DNA from: Nostoc sp. B(2019)
Lineage (GTDB): Bacteria; Cyanobacteriota; Cyanobacteriia; Cyanobacteriales; Nostocaceae
Direction of reading: 5' to 3'
NCBI RefSeq assembly: GCF_010091925.1
Contig: NZ_WVID01000028.1
Coordinates: 1 to 64,000, forward strand
DNA length: 64,000 nt
Below are positions 36,005 through 45,110 of this stretch, one piece after another. Made by a program: the position numbers and the translations under genes. Every line of letters begins with the position of its first letter. Positions within the stretch are counted from its first letter, which is position 1. The notes under the pieces were generated by a model, which saw only the letters and a list, made by a program, of their open reading frames with translations, was not told the origin of the DNA and did no database searches.

Positions 36005-36403
36005 TTATGCAGATGCTTCGCTTGTTGGTGTAGCAAACAATTCTTCGTAATCGTGAGAAAAATTAGCGTGAAATGCGGCAAATATTTCCGGTTTGACAGC
36101 ATTTTGCAATACAGCAAACACAGCGCGGACATGAATCGCAGCGGTAGTCGGTTCTATATTTTCTTTTTGGCTCGCACGGGCAATAAATTCTTGCAAATTA
36201 AATGATTTATTTGATTCTTCCTCTTTACCTTGTAAATACTTACCTAATTCTTGGGGCAATTGGGTAGCTAAGTCTTGTGCTTGATCAATAGCAATACGCT
36301 CTTTAACAGTTTCCAGTGTGGCACGGGTAGAACGTTCTGCTTCTTCTCGAGAATCTGATTGAGCAAGACTTTGTACGTGTGTAATAAACTCGTTGTATTC
36401 CAC
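36005..36403 (-). CDS. DUF2267 protein
   Basis: This 132-aa protein is a likely DUF2267 member: EYNEFITHVQSLAQSDSREE at the N-terminus, AERSTRATLETVKERI, then ATQLPQELGKYLQG. The biochemical function of the family is unknown; it is repeatedly found in stress clusters. It starts at GTG 36403 behind a strong GGAGGT Shine-Dalgarno. It shares orientation with the DJ-1 fusion gene 130 bp away. Confidence 0.8.
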   Translation of the reverse strand: MEYNEFITHVQSLAQSDSREEAERSTRATLETVKERIAIDQAQDLATQLPQELGKYLQGKEEESNKSFNLQEFIARASQKENIEPTTAAIHVRAVFAVLQNAVKPEIFAAFHANFSHDYEELFATPTSEASA

Positions 36404-36758
36404 TTTCTACCTCCGCTTCTCAAAATTAATCTTTGTTATTTAGCATTCAGGTAGTTAAAACCATGAGTAAAAATAAACCTAGCTAGATTTAAATATTGAT
36501 TGCTGGATACAAAAAGTCATGAGCTAGAAATTGGTGGTTGGGCATTATACTAACTTCTAACTCACAACTAAAAACTTCAACTACAAGTACAACTTACCTT
36601 GGCTTGTGAATTCATGGTTACAATCTTAAGGCTGTAACTGCTTGCTTAGCTTCGTACTAAGGGGATAGATTATTTTATTTCTAAAGCTATACATCTTCAG
36701 TAGGACAACCTGGCGTCAGGAAAACGTTATTGTGAGAATGCAGAAAAAGGCTAGTATC
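36404..36758. other. Intergenic region between divergent stress genes
   Basis: This stretch separates the minus-strand DUF2267 gene from the plus-strand DUF6335-like gene and must hold both promoters. I see no recognisable operator, RNA or repeat in it. Confidence 0.35.
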
Positions 36759-37157
36759 ATGGCAGAAAAAAATCATAATGACGAAAATCAAACCAATGAT
36801 TTGCCGCAGGAAATTACTGAATCCTACGGTACTGGTGTGAAAGACTTGCCGGGGTACAATATTGGTGGGCGATCGCTACGAGACGAAAGACGCGAGTATA
36901 CAGAAACCAGTCCTGAACTCACCGGTGGCGATATTGACGCTTATTGGGAAGACGCGGATGCAGTAGGGGATGAAGCTGTTGGTGGTACTGCTCCCACTCC
37001 CGATCAAAATGTAACTGAGGAGCTAGGAGCAGCAGTCGGTCTAGAAATGGATGATGCTGCGTTTCTCCGTACCAACGAGATTTTAGAAGAACGGGACGAT
37101 TCTCGCTGGGAATTAGATCCAATGTCTTCCGAAGATTACAAAAATCGGCGGGAGTAA
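36759..37157 (+). CDS. DUF6335-like acidic protein
   Basis: This 132-aa very acidic, hydrophilic protein carries LPQEITESYGTGVKDLPGYN, then GRSLRDERREYTE, SPELTGGDIDAYWEDADAVG and the C-terminal RWELDPMSSEDY. These are the conserved blocks I associate with the cyanobacterial DUF6335 family. Function unknown; the composition suggests a soluble stress protein. I chose ATG 36759 (MAEKN) because AAGG lies 8 bp upstream; GTG 36732 and ATG 36738 are in frame. Confidence 0.7.
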   Translation: MAEKNHNDENQTNDLPQEITESYGTGVKDLPGYNIGGRSLRDERREYTETSPELTGGDIDAYWEDADAVGDEAVGGTAPTPDQNVTEELGAAVGLEMDDAAFLRTNEILEERDDSRWELDPMSSEDYKNRRE

Positions 37158-37226
37158 AAGAGTATAAGCGCCTACGGGTACTTGTATTAGTATTAAGTTG
37201 CAAAAAAATAGAATTCGAGTTTTGAT

Positions 37227-37259
37227 TCGGAGTTTCGAGTTTTCATCTCGGAACTCCGA
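37227..37259 (+). terminator. Weak hairpin downstream of the DUF6335-like gene
   Basis: TCGGAGTT at 37227-37234 pairs with AACTCCGA at 37252-37259 around a 17-nt loop, followed by TTTATAAATTT. It lies 70 bp after the stop. The loop is long and the U-run imperfect. Confidence 0.35.
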
Positions 37260-37524
37260 TTTATAAATTTAGTAACCTGAAATTATAGCTGAACAATAAA
37301 GCTCATCATTTTACCCTACATAGTATATTTTTGCTTTCAGCTTTGGCTATTTTTCCAACTACAAATATTTTTAATGTAGAACTACACTCCTCTCGATTGA
37401 TATTCTAATTTTAATTGTTCCTCTTTTTGATTTAGATACATCTCTATCTTCAGTGAGGTAAAACGTCAAATACACATTTGATATTGTTATTGCTAATAGA
37501 TATTAAGTGCAATCGGAGTTGATA

Positions 37525-38016
37525 ATGACATACACCCAAACTGGCGATCCAACTATTCGCGAACATGTTCAAGCTTGGCAAAGATTGGATGTTGATCAAC
37601 AACTCGCGTTGTTTTGGTTCATTTACAAAGAAATGGGTAGCTCAATTACACCAGCTGCTCCTGGTGCTAGCACTGCTTCCCCAGAAATTGCCGAAGGCCT
37701 ATTTAATCAAGTTAAGGAATTATCTCACGAAGAACAGTTGCAAGTTCAACGTGACTTAATTAATAAAGCAGATACCCAACTTTCTCGTCAATACGGCTCT
37801 TTGGGTGATACCACCAAGCTGCTATTCTGGTATCGATTATCTCAAGGGATGGATAATGGTACTATTATTCCTGTTCCTTCTGATTATGAACTTCCTTCAG
37901 AAGCTAAAGCAGTATTTAACAAAATTCAAGTCATACCCTTTGAGCAGCAGATTACTCTTTTCCGTGATTATGTTGCGCCAATGGGTGCTGAACCTAAAGC
38001 TGGTGCTGAAATTTAG
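37525..38016 (+). CDS. Helical carotenoid protein (OCP N-terminal-domain homologue)
   Basis: This 163-aa stand-alone homologue of the orange carotenoid protein N-terminal domain matches in HVQAWQRLDVDQQLALFWFI, LFNQVKELSHEEQLQVQRDL, LFWYRLSQGMDNG and PFEQQITLFRDYV. Its length is that of the all-helical carotenoid-binding HCPs. It lacks the C-terminal NTF2-like domain and should bind a keto-carotenoid. Depending on clade, HCPs quench singlet oxygen or phycobilisomes. ATG 37525 has GGAG six bases upstream; GTG 37507 is an alternative. No CTD homologue is in the window. Confidence 0.88.
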   Translation: MTYTQTGDPTIREHVQAWQRLDVDQQLALFWFIYKEMGSSITPAAPGASTASPEIAEGLFNQVKELSHEEQLQVQRDLINKADTQLSRQYGSLGDTTKLLFWYRLSQGMDNGTIIPVPSDYELPSEAKAVFNKIQVIPFEQQITLFRDYVAPMGAEPKAGAEI

Positions 38017-38765
38017 AAATTAAATTTTGAACTGTTTTACTGTGCTTGAGTCTGTCTTTGTACCTTTTGGATAATGGCTGTTAACTCTAAACTGCCGGAT
38101 CAAACATAACTATAATGAATTGGGAACTGGTTATAAATTACCAATTCCCAATTTTCAATTGAAAATTATAGTTTTATCTGCTATTTGGTATAATTCAAAA
38201 AATCAAAACCTATCTATAAATATAGAACTCCTATTTGATTTTTGAAATACACGTAGGGTGGGCAAAATCCACCATATCCAGGTTTTGGTAAGCAAAGCCC
38301 GCCCTACATTACTTAAAATTTTTCACATAGCATTTATGATTCCTATAAATACAGAGTAAGAAATAAAAATCTTACTCTGTGATTATCAATATCTATCGTT
38401 AGTACCGTTGCACCCTAGATTCGTTACGCTCTTTGTTTATATTCAATACGATAAGTTTAACTATAGTTTATTTCATCTGTCTTACGACTGGTTTAAATAT
38501 CTTGCATTTGCTTTAATATTCTATCTTTTTATAGTATTTTTTAAGACATAATTCTCTGATTTTTAATAAAAAATAATCGCCAAAGTTAAACTTTTTACGT
38601 TACAAATATCATTACTTTTTTCTCACACATAACACCAAATTACAACTACTGTTATAAAACTGTCATTGAGCGGTAGTCATAAATATGCAATCATAGTTAA
38701 TTGAGGAATAACCTGATTACGTGGTAAATATCGCTAGACAACATTAAAGTAATCTTCCTCACCTT
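38017..38765. other. 749-bp intergenic region after the HCP gene
   Basis: Besides the hairpin at 38118-38153, this region holds a palindromic element. GTAGGGTGGGC at 38253-38263 and GCCCGCCCTAC at 38297-38307 are near-perfect inverse copies of the same family as 31016. The remaining 400 bp before the phosphorylase gene is AT-rich and no gene is seen. Confidence 0.5.
38118..38153 (+). terminator. Hairpin downstream of the HCP gene
   Basis: AATTGGGAACTGGT at 38118-38131 pairs with ACCAATTCCCAATT at 38140-38153 with one G-U wobble, followed by TTCAATTG. It lies 100 bp after the HCP stop and is a plausible terminator. Confidence 0.45.
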
Positions 38766-39539
38766 ATGACTAATAAAAGCTTATATCACATTGGCTTTGG
38801 ACAAGATGATTTGGGTTCATCTGCTCCCAGTATTGCTTTATTATCTGGCGATCCTGAACGTGCGTGTTTAATTGCTCAAACTTATTTGCAGGATGTGCGC
38901 TTATTGTCGGAGAATCGGGGACTCAATAGTTATGTGGGAAACTTATCAAATGGTCGTAGTATTTTATCTGCTACCAGTGGTATGGGTGCGCCTTCGCTAA
39001 GTATTGTGGTCAATGAATTGGTACAAGTTGGAATCCGACAAATTATTCGTATTGGAACTTGCGGCTCAATTCAACCTTATATAGCTGTAGGTAGCATTGT
39101 AATTAGTAGTGCGGCATTGTGTCGCCAAGGTGCAGCAAATGACATTGCACCTGTGGAATATCCAGCCGCCGCTGAGCCGTTTCTCACAGTTTCCTTAATT
39201 AAAGCAGCACGAGAATTAGAGATTGAGCATTATGTAGGAATTACGGCATCGGTGGACACTTTTTATGAAGGACAAGAACGTAGTAACTCAGCCAATCCAA
39301 ATTTGATGCGATCGCTGCATGGCATTACAGAAGAATATCGGCGTTTGAATGTTTTGAATTACGAAATGGAATGCGGTACGCTATTTAAAATGGCGGGTGT
39401 GTATAATTTTGCCGCTGCTGCTGTCTGCGGTGTAGTTGCTCAGCGTACCTTTGCTGAAAATGTGATTTTGCCAAAGAAAGATATTGCCGTAAATAATGCG
39501 ATCGCTACTGCTATCCGTGCAGTAGCAAACCTGGGGTGA
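38766..39539 (+). CDS. Nucleoside phosphorylase (uridine phosphorylase type)
   Basis: This 257-aa PNP/UDP-family I enzyme cleaves a nucleoside with phosphate. Visible motifs are LLSGDPERACLIA near residue 25, SATSGMGAPSLSIVVNELV near 75, RIGTCGSIQP and, near 200, NYEMECGTLFKMAGV. The last two are the phosphate-binding and ribose-binding family signatures and are closest to Udp. It is monocistronic. Confidence 0.85.
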   Translation: MTNKSLYHIGFGQDDLGSSAPSIALLSGDPERACLIAQTYLQDVRLLSENRGLNSYVGNLSNGRSILSATSGMGAPSLSIVVNELVQVGIRQIIRIGTCGSIQPYIAVGSIVISSAALCRQGAANDIAPVEYPAAAEPFLTVSLIKAARELEIEHYVGITASVDTFYEGQERSNSANPNLMRSLHGITEEYRRLNVLNYEMECGTLFKMAGVYNFAAAAVCGVVAQRTFAENVILPKKDIAVNNAIATAIRAVANLG

Positions 39540-39821
39540 GCTAACAAATTTCTAGCTACATCTTTAAATTTCCATTATCTAACTTCTTAGTATGTCATGT
39601 TTTGATGTAGTCTAAGTAGTTTTATCATGTCTTTACTTAAACTTTAATTTAATATTAGTGTTTATATGTACTATATATTTAGTAAGATGCAATTTCGTTT
39701 TATATAAACACCAAAAATCAGTAAAATAAATGAGCATTTTTGAATAACAATTTGCTTAACAAGCCAAATAAAATACATTATTTATCAACATTTATAGTAA
39801 ACTTCGGAGAATCCAAATAAT

Positions 39822-40394
39822 ATGAAAAATGCTTTGAAGTGTTGGCTGAAAACCATTAACATAACTTTAATAGCTGTAATGCCGACTTTGATATTCTTAC
39901 CATTACCCCAACGGGCAATAGCCGAAGATCCAGGAGCATGTTTCATGATCACAACCTCTGGCAAAACGGTAGGATTGGCAAACCTTTGTGGTGGTATAAC
40001 AATAACGCCACCCTCAAGCAACGACAATAAAGTTTTTCGGATTCCGATTAAACGCCGTCTTGGTGGAACTCCCATAATTGATGTCACTTTCAATGACAAA
40101 CAATCCTTTGAGATGATTGTAGATACAGGTGCGACTGGTACTCTCATTACTCAAGGTATGGCGAGTACGCTTAAACTCGAATCTACAGGTTTAATGCAAG
40201 CTCAAATTGCTGATGGTAGCCAAGTACAATTCTCAACTAGCAAGGTAAAATCTATTGCAGTTGGTGGAGTTATAGCTAATAATATTCGAGTTGCGATCGC
40301 CCCAAAAGCAGGCATTGGGTTACTAGGTCACGATTTCTTTGGCAAATACGATATCAAAATTTTAGAGAAAGAGGTGGAATTTCATCACCGTTAA
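39822..40394 (+). CDS. Secreted retropepsin-like aspartic protease
   Basis: This 190-aa protein has an N-terminal signal peptide (ITLIAVMPTLIFLPLP, ending around AIA). From residue 70 it has a clan AA single-lobe aspartic protease domain with VDTGATGTLITQG (catalytic Asp near residue 106) and ends GIGLLGHDFFGKYDIKI. It would act as a homodimer, as retroviral proteases do. Members are common in cyanobacteria but their substrates are unknown. It lies 48 bp upstream of another secreted protein in the same direction. Confidence 0.78.
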   Translation: MKNALKCWLKTINITLIAVMPTLIFLPLPQRAIAEDPGACFMITTSGKTVGLANLCGGITITPPSSNDNKVFRIPIKRRLGGTPIIDVTFNDKQSFEMIVDTGATGTLITQGMASTLKLESTGLMQAQIADGSQVQFSTSKVKSIAVGGVIANNIRVAIAPKAGIGLLGHDFFGKYDIKILEKEVEFHHR

Positions 40395-40442
40395 AGATGT
40401 ATGTAGTATGCTACATCTGGTATCAAAAATAAGTCCAGAGTT

Positions 40443-40925
40443 ATGAGGAAATACCCCATACTATTCCTACTTGGCGGAGTGATTGTCAGTTTCAGCCTGT
40501 CGCCACTGTTAGCTCAAGCACAACGGCAGGTTTCCAATGCTCAAGTTGCGGCGATGGTAGAGGCGCTGCGACGAGCTGCACCGCAAACAGGCTCCTCAAA
40601 CGATGGACTTTACAGTGATTGGCAAGTTAAACCAGAAACCCTCAAAGGCTGGTCTAAATCTTGTCTTAAACGAGAACTAACACCAACACAGTTTGAAAAT
40701 AGCCCCGCGATCGCCCGCCAAGTTGTGTCCTGCATTACGCGCCGTGAGTTAAACCAGCAGTTCCGCGCCACTAGTAATGTTGAAACTGCGGCTGTGCGTG
40801 GCGTAGCCTGTTGGTGGATGACTGGTAGTTACACAGGCTGTAATAGCGGTTTCACTGCTAATTATGTCCAAAAAGTTGTCGGCTTTTACCAACAGCAGCG
40901 TTCAAAACCGTTAACACCAAATTAA
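40443..40925 (+). CDS. Secreted protein of unknown function
   Basis: This 160-aa protein has a signal peptide (ILFLLGGVIVSFSLSPLLAQ, cleaved near AQA, residue 27). The mature part contains five Cys residues, several in SCLKRELTPTQF, VVSCITRREL and VACWWMTGSYTGCNSGF. The Cys pairs suggest disulfides in the periplasm. I do not recognise the family. It probably shares a transcript with the retropepsin-like gene upstream. Confidence 0.7.
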   Translation: MRKYPILFLLGGVIVSFSLSPLLAQAQRQVSNAQVAAMVEALRRAAPQTGSSNDGLYSDWQVKPETLKGWSKSCLKRELTPTQFENSPAIARQVVSCITRRELNQQFRATSNVETAAVRGVACWWMTGSYTGCNSGFTANYVQKVVGFYQQQRSKPLTPN

Positions 40926-40974
40926 TCGCCGCGATATTCACCACTAGACTTGTCTTGAAATTTTTGCAAATTAA

Positions 40975-41041
40975 ACCACAGATAAACACAGATGAACACC
41001 GATGAATTATCTGTGTTTATCGGTGTTCATCTGTGGTTCCT
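40975..41041. repeat. Palindromic ACAGATRAACACCGAT repeat between convergent genes
   Basis: AACCACAGATAAACACAGAT on the left and ATCGGTGTTCATCTGTGGTT on the right form a long imperfect inverted repeat with internal short direct units. It lies between the convergent ends at 40925 and 41075 and could act as a bidirectional terminator. The type is common in Nostoc genomes. Confidence 0.6.
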
Positions 41042-41074
41042 TTTTCATTCGCATCTTTGCAATAAGTTTACTGT

Positions 41075-42172
41075 TTAACTACTAAGAAAGCCTTCCAAAC
41101 CAGGTACATCTACCCAGCTTGCTGTCGCATGAGATTCATGAGCTAAATCCATCAATAACTGAGAATAAACTCCTTCTCGCAGCGATGGGGTAATTTCTTC
41201 CTTACGGTCAATTGCTTGCACCCATTGTTCTACTACGCGCATAAATGCCGAAATGCGCCCATCAGCATAATTTTTGGGAAATATTAACCGATTTGGTATT
41301 TCGATTTCGGTGAGAGGTTTACCCAACTCAGAACCCCAAACCCGAAAGCCATGTATATAATCTTTTTGATTTTCACTACCCACAATTAAAGTACCGCGAT
41401 CGCCATACACTTCTACCCAATGTGTCCTTGGTGCATGAACAACCGCACTGATGGAAACTTGACAAGGTGTCCCATTTGCTAATTCCAGCGCCAGCATACA
41501 GGTGTCATCCGTATTCACTGGCTTTAATTCGCCGCTAGTAGGGTCAACTCGTGCGGGAATAGCAGTACTCAAATGGGCGCTTAATCTGCGTACTGGGCCA
41601 AATAGCCAGTGAATGTAATCGAAGGTATGGGAACCCAAAGATCCCAATGCACCGCCGCCTTTTTCTTTGTCAGAATACCAATTCCAAGGGCGTGAAGTGT
41701 CAGCCCGCGAGGAACCTAGCCAATCAATTCTAATCAGGCGCACTTCACCTACATAGCCTTCTGACAACAATTCAGCAAATAATTGCCATCCTGGTACAAA
41801 GCGAAATTCAAAATCTACGGTTGCAATGACGCCTCTTTCTTTAGCTAATTGATATAGTTCTTTGGCCTCAGTTGCATTTAAGGTTACAGGTTTTTCTAGT
41901 AATAAATGTTTCTCAGCTTGTAATACTGTTTTTGCCATTTCGTAGTGTAAAAATGGCGGTGTGGAGATGCTGACTGCTTGCACCTCTGGCAATGCAACAA
42001 TGTTTGCAATTGTGTCGCAGGCGTGGGGGATATTATGAGAGTCTGCGATCGCTTTAGCTTTATTTAGATCTCGGTGATAAACTGCCACTACCTCAGTTTG
42101 AGGATGTGCTTTGAATGCAGGAATATGGACTTTTTGACCAAATCCAGTCCCAGCGATCGCAACCCCAATCAT
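41075..42172 (-). CDS. Gfo/Idh/MocA family NAD(P)-dependent oxidoreductase
   Basis: This 365-aa enzyme has an N-terminal Rossmann fold (GVAIAGTGFGQKVHIPAF, near residue 3) and the family motif LLEKPVTLNATEAKEL (Lys near residue 95, EKP). The C-terminal domain contains GGGALGSLGSHTFDYIHWLF with the conserved His. It probably oxidises or reduces a sugar or cyclitol; the substrate is not deducible. It is monocistronic. Confidence 0.85.
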   Translation of the reverse strand: MIGVAIAGTGFGQKVHIPAFKAHPQTEVVAVYHRDLNKAKAIADSHNIPHACDTIANIVALPEVQAVSISTPPFLHYEMAKTVLQAEKHLLLEKPVTLNATEAKELYQLAKERGVIATVDFEFRFVPGWQLFAELLSEGYVGEVRLIRIDWLGSSRADTSRPWNWYSDKEKGGGALGSLGSHTFDYIHWLFGPVRRLSAHLSTAIPARVDPTSGELKPVNTDDTCMLALELANGTPCQVSISAVVHAPRTHWVEVYGDRGTLIVGSENQKDYIHGFRVWGSELGKPLTEIEIPNRLIFPKNYADGRISAFMRVVEQWVQAIDRKEEITPSLREGVYSQLLMDLAHESHATASWVDVPGLEGFLSS

Positions 42173-42265
42173 ATAATCTTTACTCCCATAATTACGTAAT
42201 TTTTATTGCTCATACCAAGCATATATTCCTTTTGGCGACGAGTGCCCAAGTCACAGCAGCGACCG

Positions 42266-44188
42266 TTATTGAATTAAAATTATTGCCTCTTGAACCTTAG
42301 TAGAAAGAACTTTTTGCAGCCCTTGCTCAATTTGACTAATTAGTTTGTCAAAAGCTTCTTGATTCGCTGCTAGTTGTTGTTGCAGAACCTTTTCCAACTC
42401 CGGCTTTAATTGGGCACACATATCATTAACTTTCTTGTCGCTCAAAAAACTAAAACGAATCCAGCTAGGGATATCCAAATTTGTCTTGATTGCTTCTTGG
42501 ACACTCTGGCGATTTAGCTCCATTCCTGCTGCCATGACTGAAGCCCCGTACACCAATGCAATAGGCCAAACCAAGTGTCCAGTTAGTATCAGAGTGATAA
42601 TACTAGCGAGAGTACCCCCACCAATTACTACATTGATGATAAATGCCACTGTGTCGGCAAGGATAGCATTTCCAATTTTTAATTCTGGGTTGACAAAAGC
42701 CGGCTCGATGCTATCTTCAAACCTTAAACTGCTTCTGGGGATCTGAAACTTTCGGCATATTGGGTCGGTTTCTGCGGCTAAGTCGGGTTGAATATGATTG
42801 TTAAACCAACTGATGCACTGATTGTTAATTATCTGCTGAGCGCGATCGCCTTTGAGCCACTGCTCTGCTCGACTTTTCATAGATGTTTCCAAATCGGCTA
42901 AAGTCCGTATTTGGTTTTTTTGCCAATCTTTTACTCCTGGTCTAACTGCGTTTTCTAGCAAACCATCTGCTAGTGGCTTAATCAACAAATCAATTAACTT
43001 TGGGATATGTCTCTCAATCAGTTTTTTGAGTTTTTGTGAGTCCAATAGTTTATTAACTTCTTGTTTGAAGGCAGTAGCACGCAGATCCCATCTTCCTACT
43101 CGCGCTAATCCCAGCGCAATACATCGCTCAGGTTCCGGATCTGGACGCAGGAGCGTTTCTGGTTCGGGAAAGATTTCTTGACAAATTTGGTGTGTAAACT
43201 TCATTCGAGATGCACCGCCAGTCATTAGTACAAGTTGCGGCACAATTCCAAGTTTTTCCAGCTTTTCTTTAGCCTCACTTACAGAGTCACGAAATGATTG
43301 AATCCAACTATGAAGCCTTAGTTCAGGCAAAGGTTGGTTTAAAATCTCCTCCATCATCGATTTGTTGACTTGGGGAATAAAATAAATCTGTTCGTTGATA
43401 GACTCGAAGCCACGCGCAAAGGATTGAGGATCGCTGTATAGCTGTTCATTAGAAAAGTAATCTTCTTTAGTTTTGCGACAAGCAAGTTCACAACGAGCTT
43501 GGTGATGTGGATATTCATTAAATACTTTTTTTAGTAAGTCTGATTGCTCATGCTTGGCGAGAGTCCGCTCAAAAATAGCTTTGTCGATTAGGGATGCGCC
43601 TAAAGTGTTACTTCCAAAATCCATCGGAATTTCTTGTAAGCTCTTAACCAGGGTAAAATCTGTGGTCGAAGAACCAATATCGACAATTAGCACCGATGAA
43701 AGAAGTTTTTCATACTCCAGCTTACCTGCTTCTTTGGCTTGCATGAAAGCAGCCCGCGATTCAGGTACAACATTTAATTTGGCAATACCAGCTTCTCGAA
43801 GTAGCTTTTGGTATTCCTCTCGTTCACTAACCGACCATCCTGAAGGGCAACCAATATAAAAGTAAGTAGTTTCCCCAGCTTCAATTTGTCTACTTTCTTT
43901 TAAAAGGCGGTAGTAGGTAGCTAGAAAAGTGCTAATTGTTTCTCGATACTTGGAATCGTTGTTTGGTTTTTGCTTGAAAGAGATTGTCAGTTGGGTAACG
44001 CCAGCTTGAATTAACGCTTGCTCTCCGACAAGATAACCAAGTTTTGGATGCCAACCAAGAGCTGTAATTTGGTTCTTCTTGTTATTAATCTCAAGCATTT
44101 CCGGGGGTTCGATGCTCTCCACTATAGCTTTAGCTACAGCCGTTTCACCGTGTCCCAAGTCAAAACCAATTGTTTCTAAAATTTCCAT
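42266..44188 (-). CDS. Hsp70/ParM-like actin-fold ATPase with C-terminal membrane segments
   Basis: This 640-aa protein has an N-terminal actin-like ATPase: phosphate-1 loop IGFDLGHGETAVA (residue 6), phosphate-2 loop VLIVDIGSSTTDF near residue 170 and adenosine motif VLMTGGASRM near 325. Residues 380-500 are helical. Hydrophobic segments follow near 530-580 (VAFIINVVIGGGTLASIITL and HLVWPIALVYGASVMAAG), then a coiled-coil tail. The domain order is unlike DnaK: there is no substrate-binding beta domain. I prefer the ATG at 44188, 13 bp after the partner gene stops; 44233 is in frame. Confidence 0.75.
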   Translation of the reverse strand: MEILETIGFDLGHGETAVAKAIVESIEPPEMLEINNKKNQITALGWHPKLGYLVGEQALIQAGVTQLTISFKQKPNNDSKYRETISTFLATYYRLLKESRQIEAGETTYFYIGCPSGWSVSEREEYQKLLREAGIAKLNVVPESRAAFMQAKEAGKLEYEKLLSSVLIVDIGSSTTDFTLVKSLQEIPMDFGSNTLGASLIDKAIFERTLAKHEQSDLLKKVFNEYPHHQARCELACRKTKEDYFSNEQLYSDPQSFARGFESINEQIYFIPQVNKSMMEEILNQPLPELRLHSWIQSFRDSVSEAKEKLEKLGIVPQLVLMTGGASRMKFTHQICQEIFPEPETLLRPDPEPERCIALGLARVGRWDLRATAFKQEVNKLLDSQKLKKLIERHIPKLIDLLIKPLADGLLENAVRPGVKDWQKNQIRTLADLETSMKSRAEQWLKGDRAQQIINNQCISWFNNHIQPDLAAETDPICRKFQIPRSSLRFEDSIEPAFVNPELKIGNAILADTVAFIINVVIGGGTLASIITLILTGHLVWPIALVYGASVMAAGMELNRQSVQEAIKTNLDIPSWIRFSFLSDKKVNDMCAQLKPELEKVLQQQLAANQEAFDKLISQIEQGLQKVLSTKVQEAIILIQ

Positions 44189-44201
44189 ACTCTTATGTCT
44201 G

Positions 44202-45098
44202 TTATTCTCTAGCCTCGGAATATGCTGGCTCAATTACCCGGCCGCGTCTTAGCAAGCGATCGCCTTTCAACAAAGCAGGAGTTATAGTTACGTAATCTTT
44301 GGTGGATGGGTCAATACTTGGCTCAAAGTCAAAATAATTGCGATCGCTATGAGGGTCGTTTGGTCGGTAAATTTGAGCGTTAATTCCCTGGGTCATTAAA
44401 ATCTGTGGCAGCATTTTCGCTAGTGCGATCGCCATTTGGGGTTTTTCAAGAAATGATGCGCCCATGAGCTTTTGCAGAAAATTCAATAATTCTGGCAATT
44501 CTTCGATGCCGCGATCGTCTTGATGTTTGTTTGCTTCTTCAAATCTAGCGACTGCTAAGTCAATTGTGTTGAGAGCATCAGCAAGGTTGTCTAAAAGGAC
44601 TTGGCTATTGACTCGTAGGACAGGTTGAGATGGTTCCAATTGCTCAAAAGACGTTGAATTATCTTTATCGAGTTGAAGCACAACTTCCAGCCCTAAAAGC
44701 ACAGAAGCTAGTAGGATAGCCATCCATGCACCTGGGGTAGTTTCAGTTAAGTGGAACAACCAACCCAAAATGCCTATGTAAATAAGTGCCTTGAGCAGTT
44801 TCAGAATTAACCTGTTGGCGGGAAATTTTGCCGCTAAATTAGTAATTTGCTGTGGCTCTATTGGGGCGGCTTGAACTAAGTTAGCCGCAGCAAGAGTAGC
44901 GATGGACTGGCGCAGCGTATCCAGAAAAAAGGAAGCTAGACGTACTTGAGCTACATTTAGCTCGCTAATGTAAATTCTTTCGAGATTATCGAGTCGATTC
45001 TGAACCAGCTTGATTACCTGCTCGATGCTGGTTGTGTTTTCAATATCTGCCCGGAGTTGGTTGCGTTCTTCGTTAAAAAGTGAACTTATTGTTTTCAT
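44202..45098 (-). CDS. Membrane protein partner of the actin-like ATPase
   Basis: This 298-aa protein starts with a helical region (SLFNEERNQLRADIENTTSI). It has two adjacent hydrophobic segments around residues 105-140 (ALIYIGILGWLFHLTETTPG, then AWMAILLASVLLGLEVV) and a soluble C-terminal half. I recognise no named family. Only 13 bp separates it from the Hsp70-like gene, so they form a two-gene unit. The start ATG 45098 is chosen over an in-frame TTG at 45110. It may recruit the ATPase to a membrane. Confidence 0.65.
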   Translation of the reverse strand: MKTISSLFNEERNQLRADIENTTSIEQVIKLVQNRLDNLERIYISELNVAQVRLASFFLDTLRQSIATLAAANLVQAAPIEPQQITNLAAKFPANRLILKLLKALIYIGILGWLFHLTETTPGAWMAILLASVLLGLEVVLQLDKDNSTSFEQLEPSQPVLRVNSQVLLDNLADALNTIDLAVARFEEANKHQDDRGIEELPELLNFLQKLMGASFLEKPQMAIALAKMLPQILMTQGINAQIYRPNDPHSDRNYFDFEPSIDPSTKDYVTITPALLKGDRLLRRGRVIEPAYSEARE

Positions 45099-45110
45099 TA
45101 CGTTGACCAA

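Noticed and set aside
40975-41041. CRISPR-like array
   Set aside because: Units are short, contiguous and palindromic, without regular spacers; it is a palindromic repeat.
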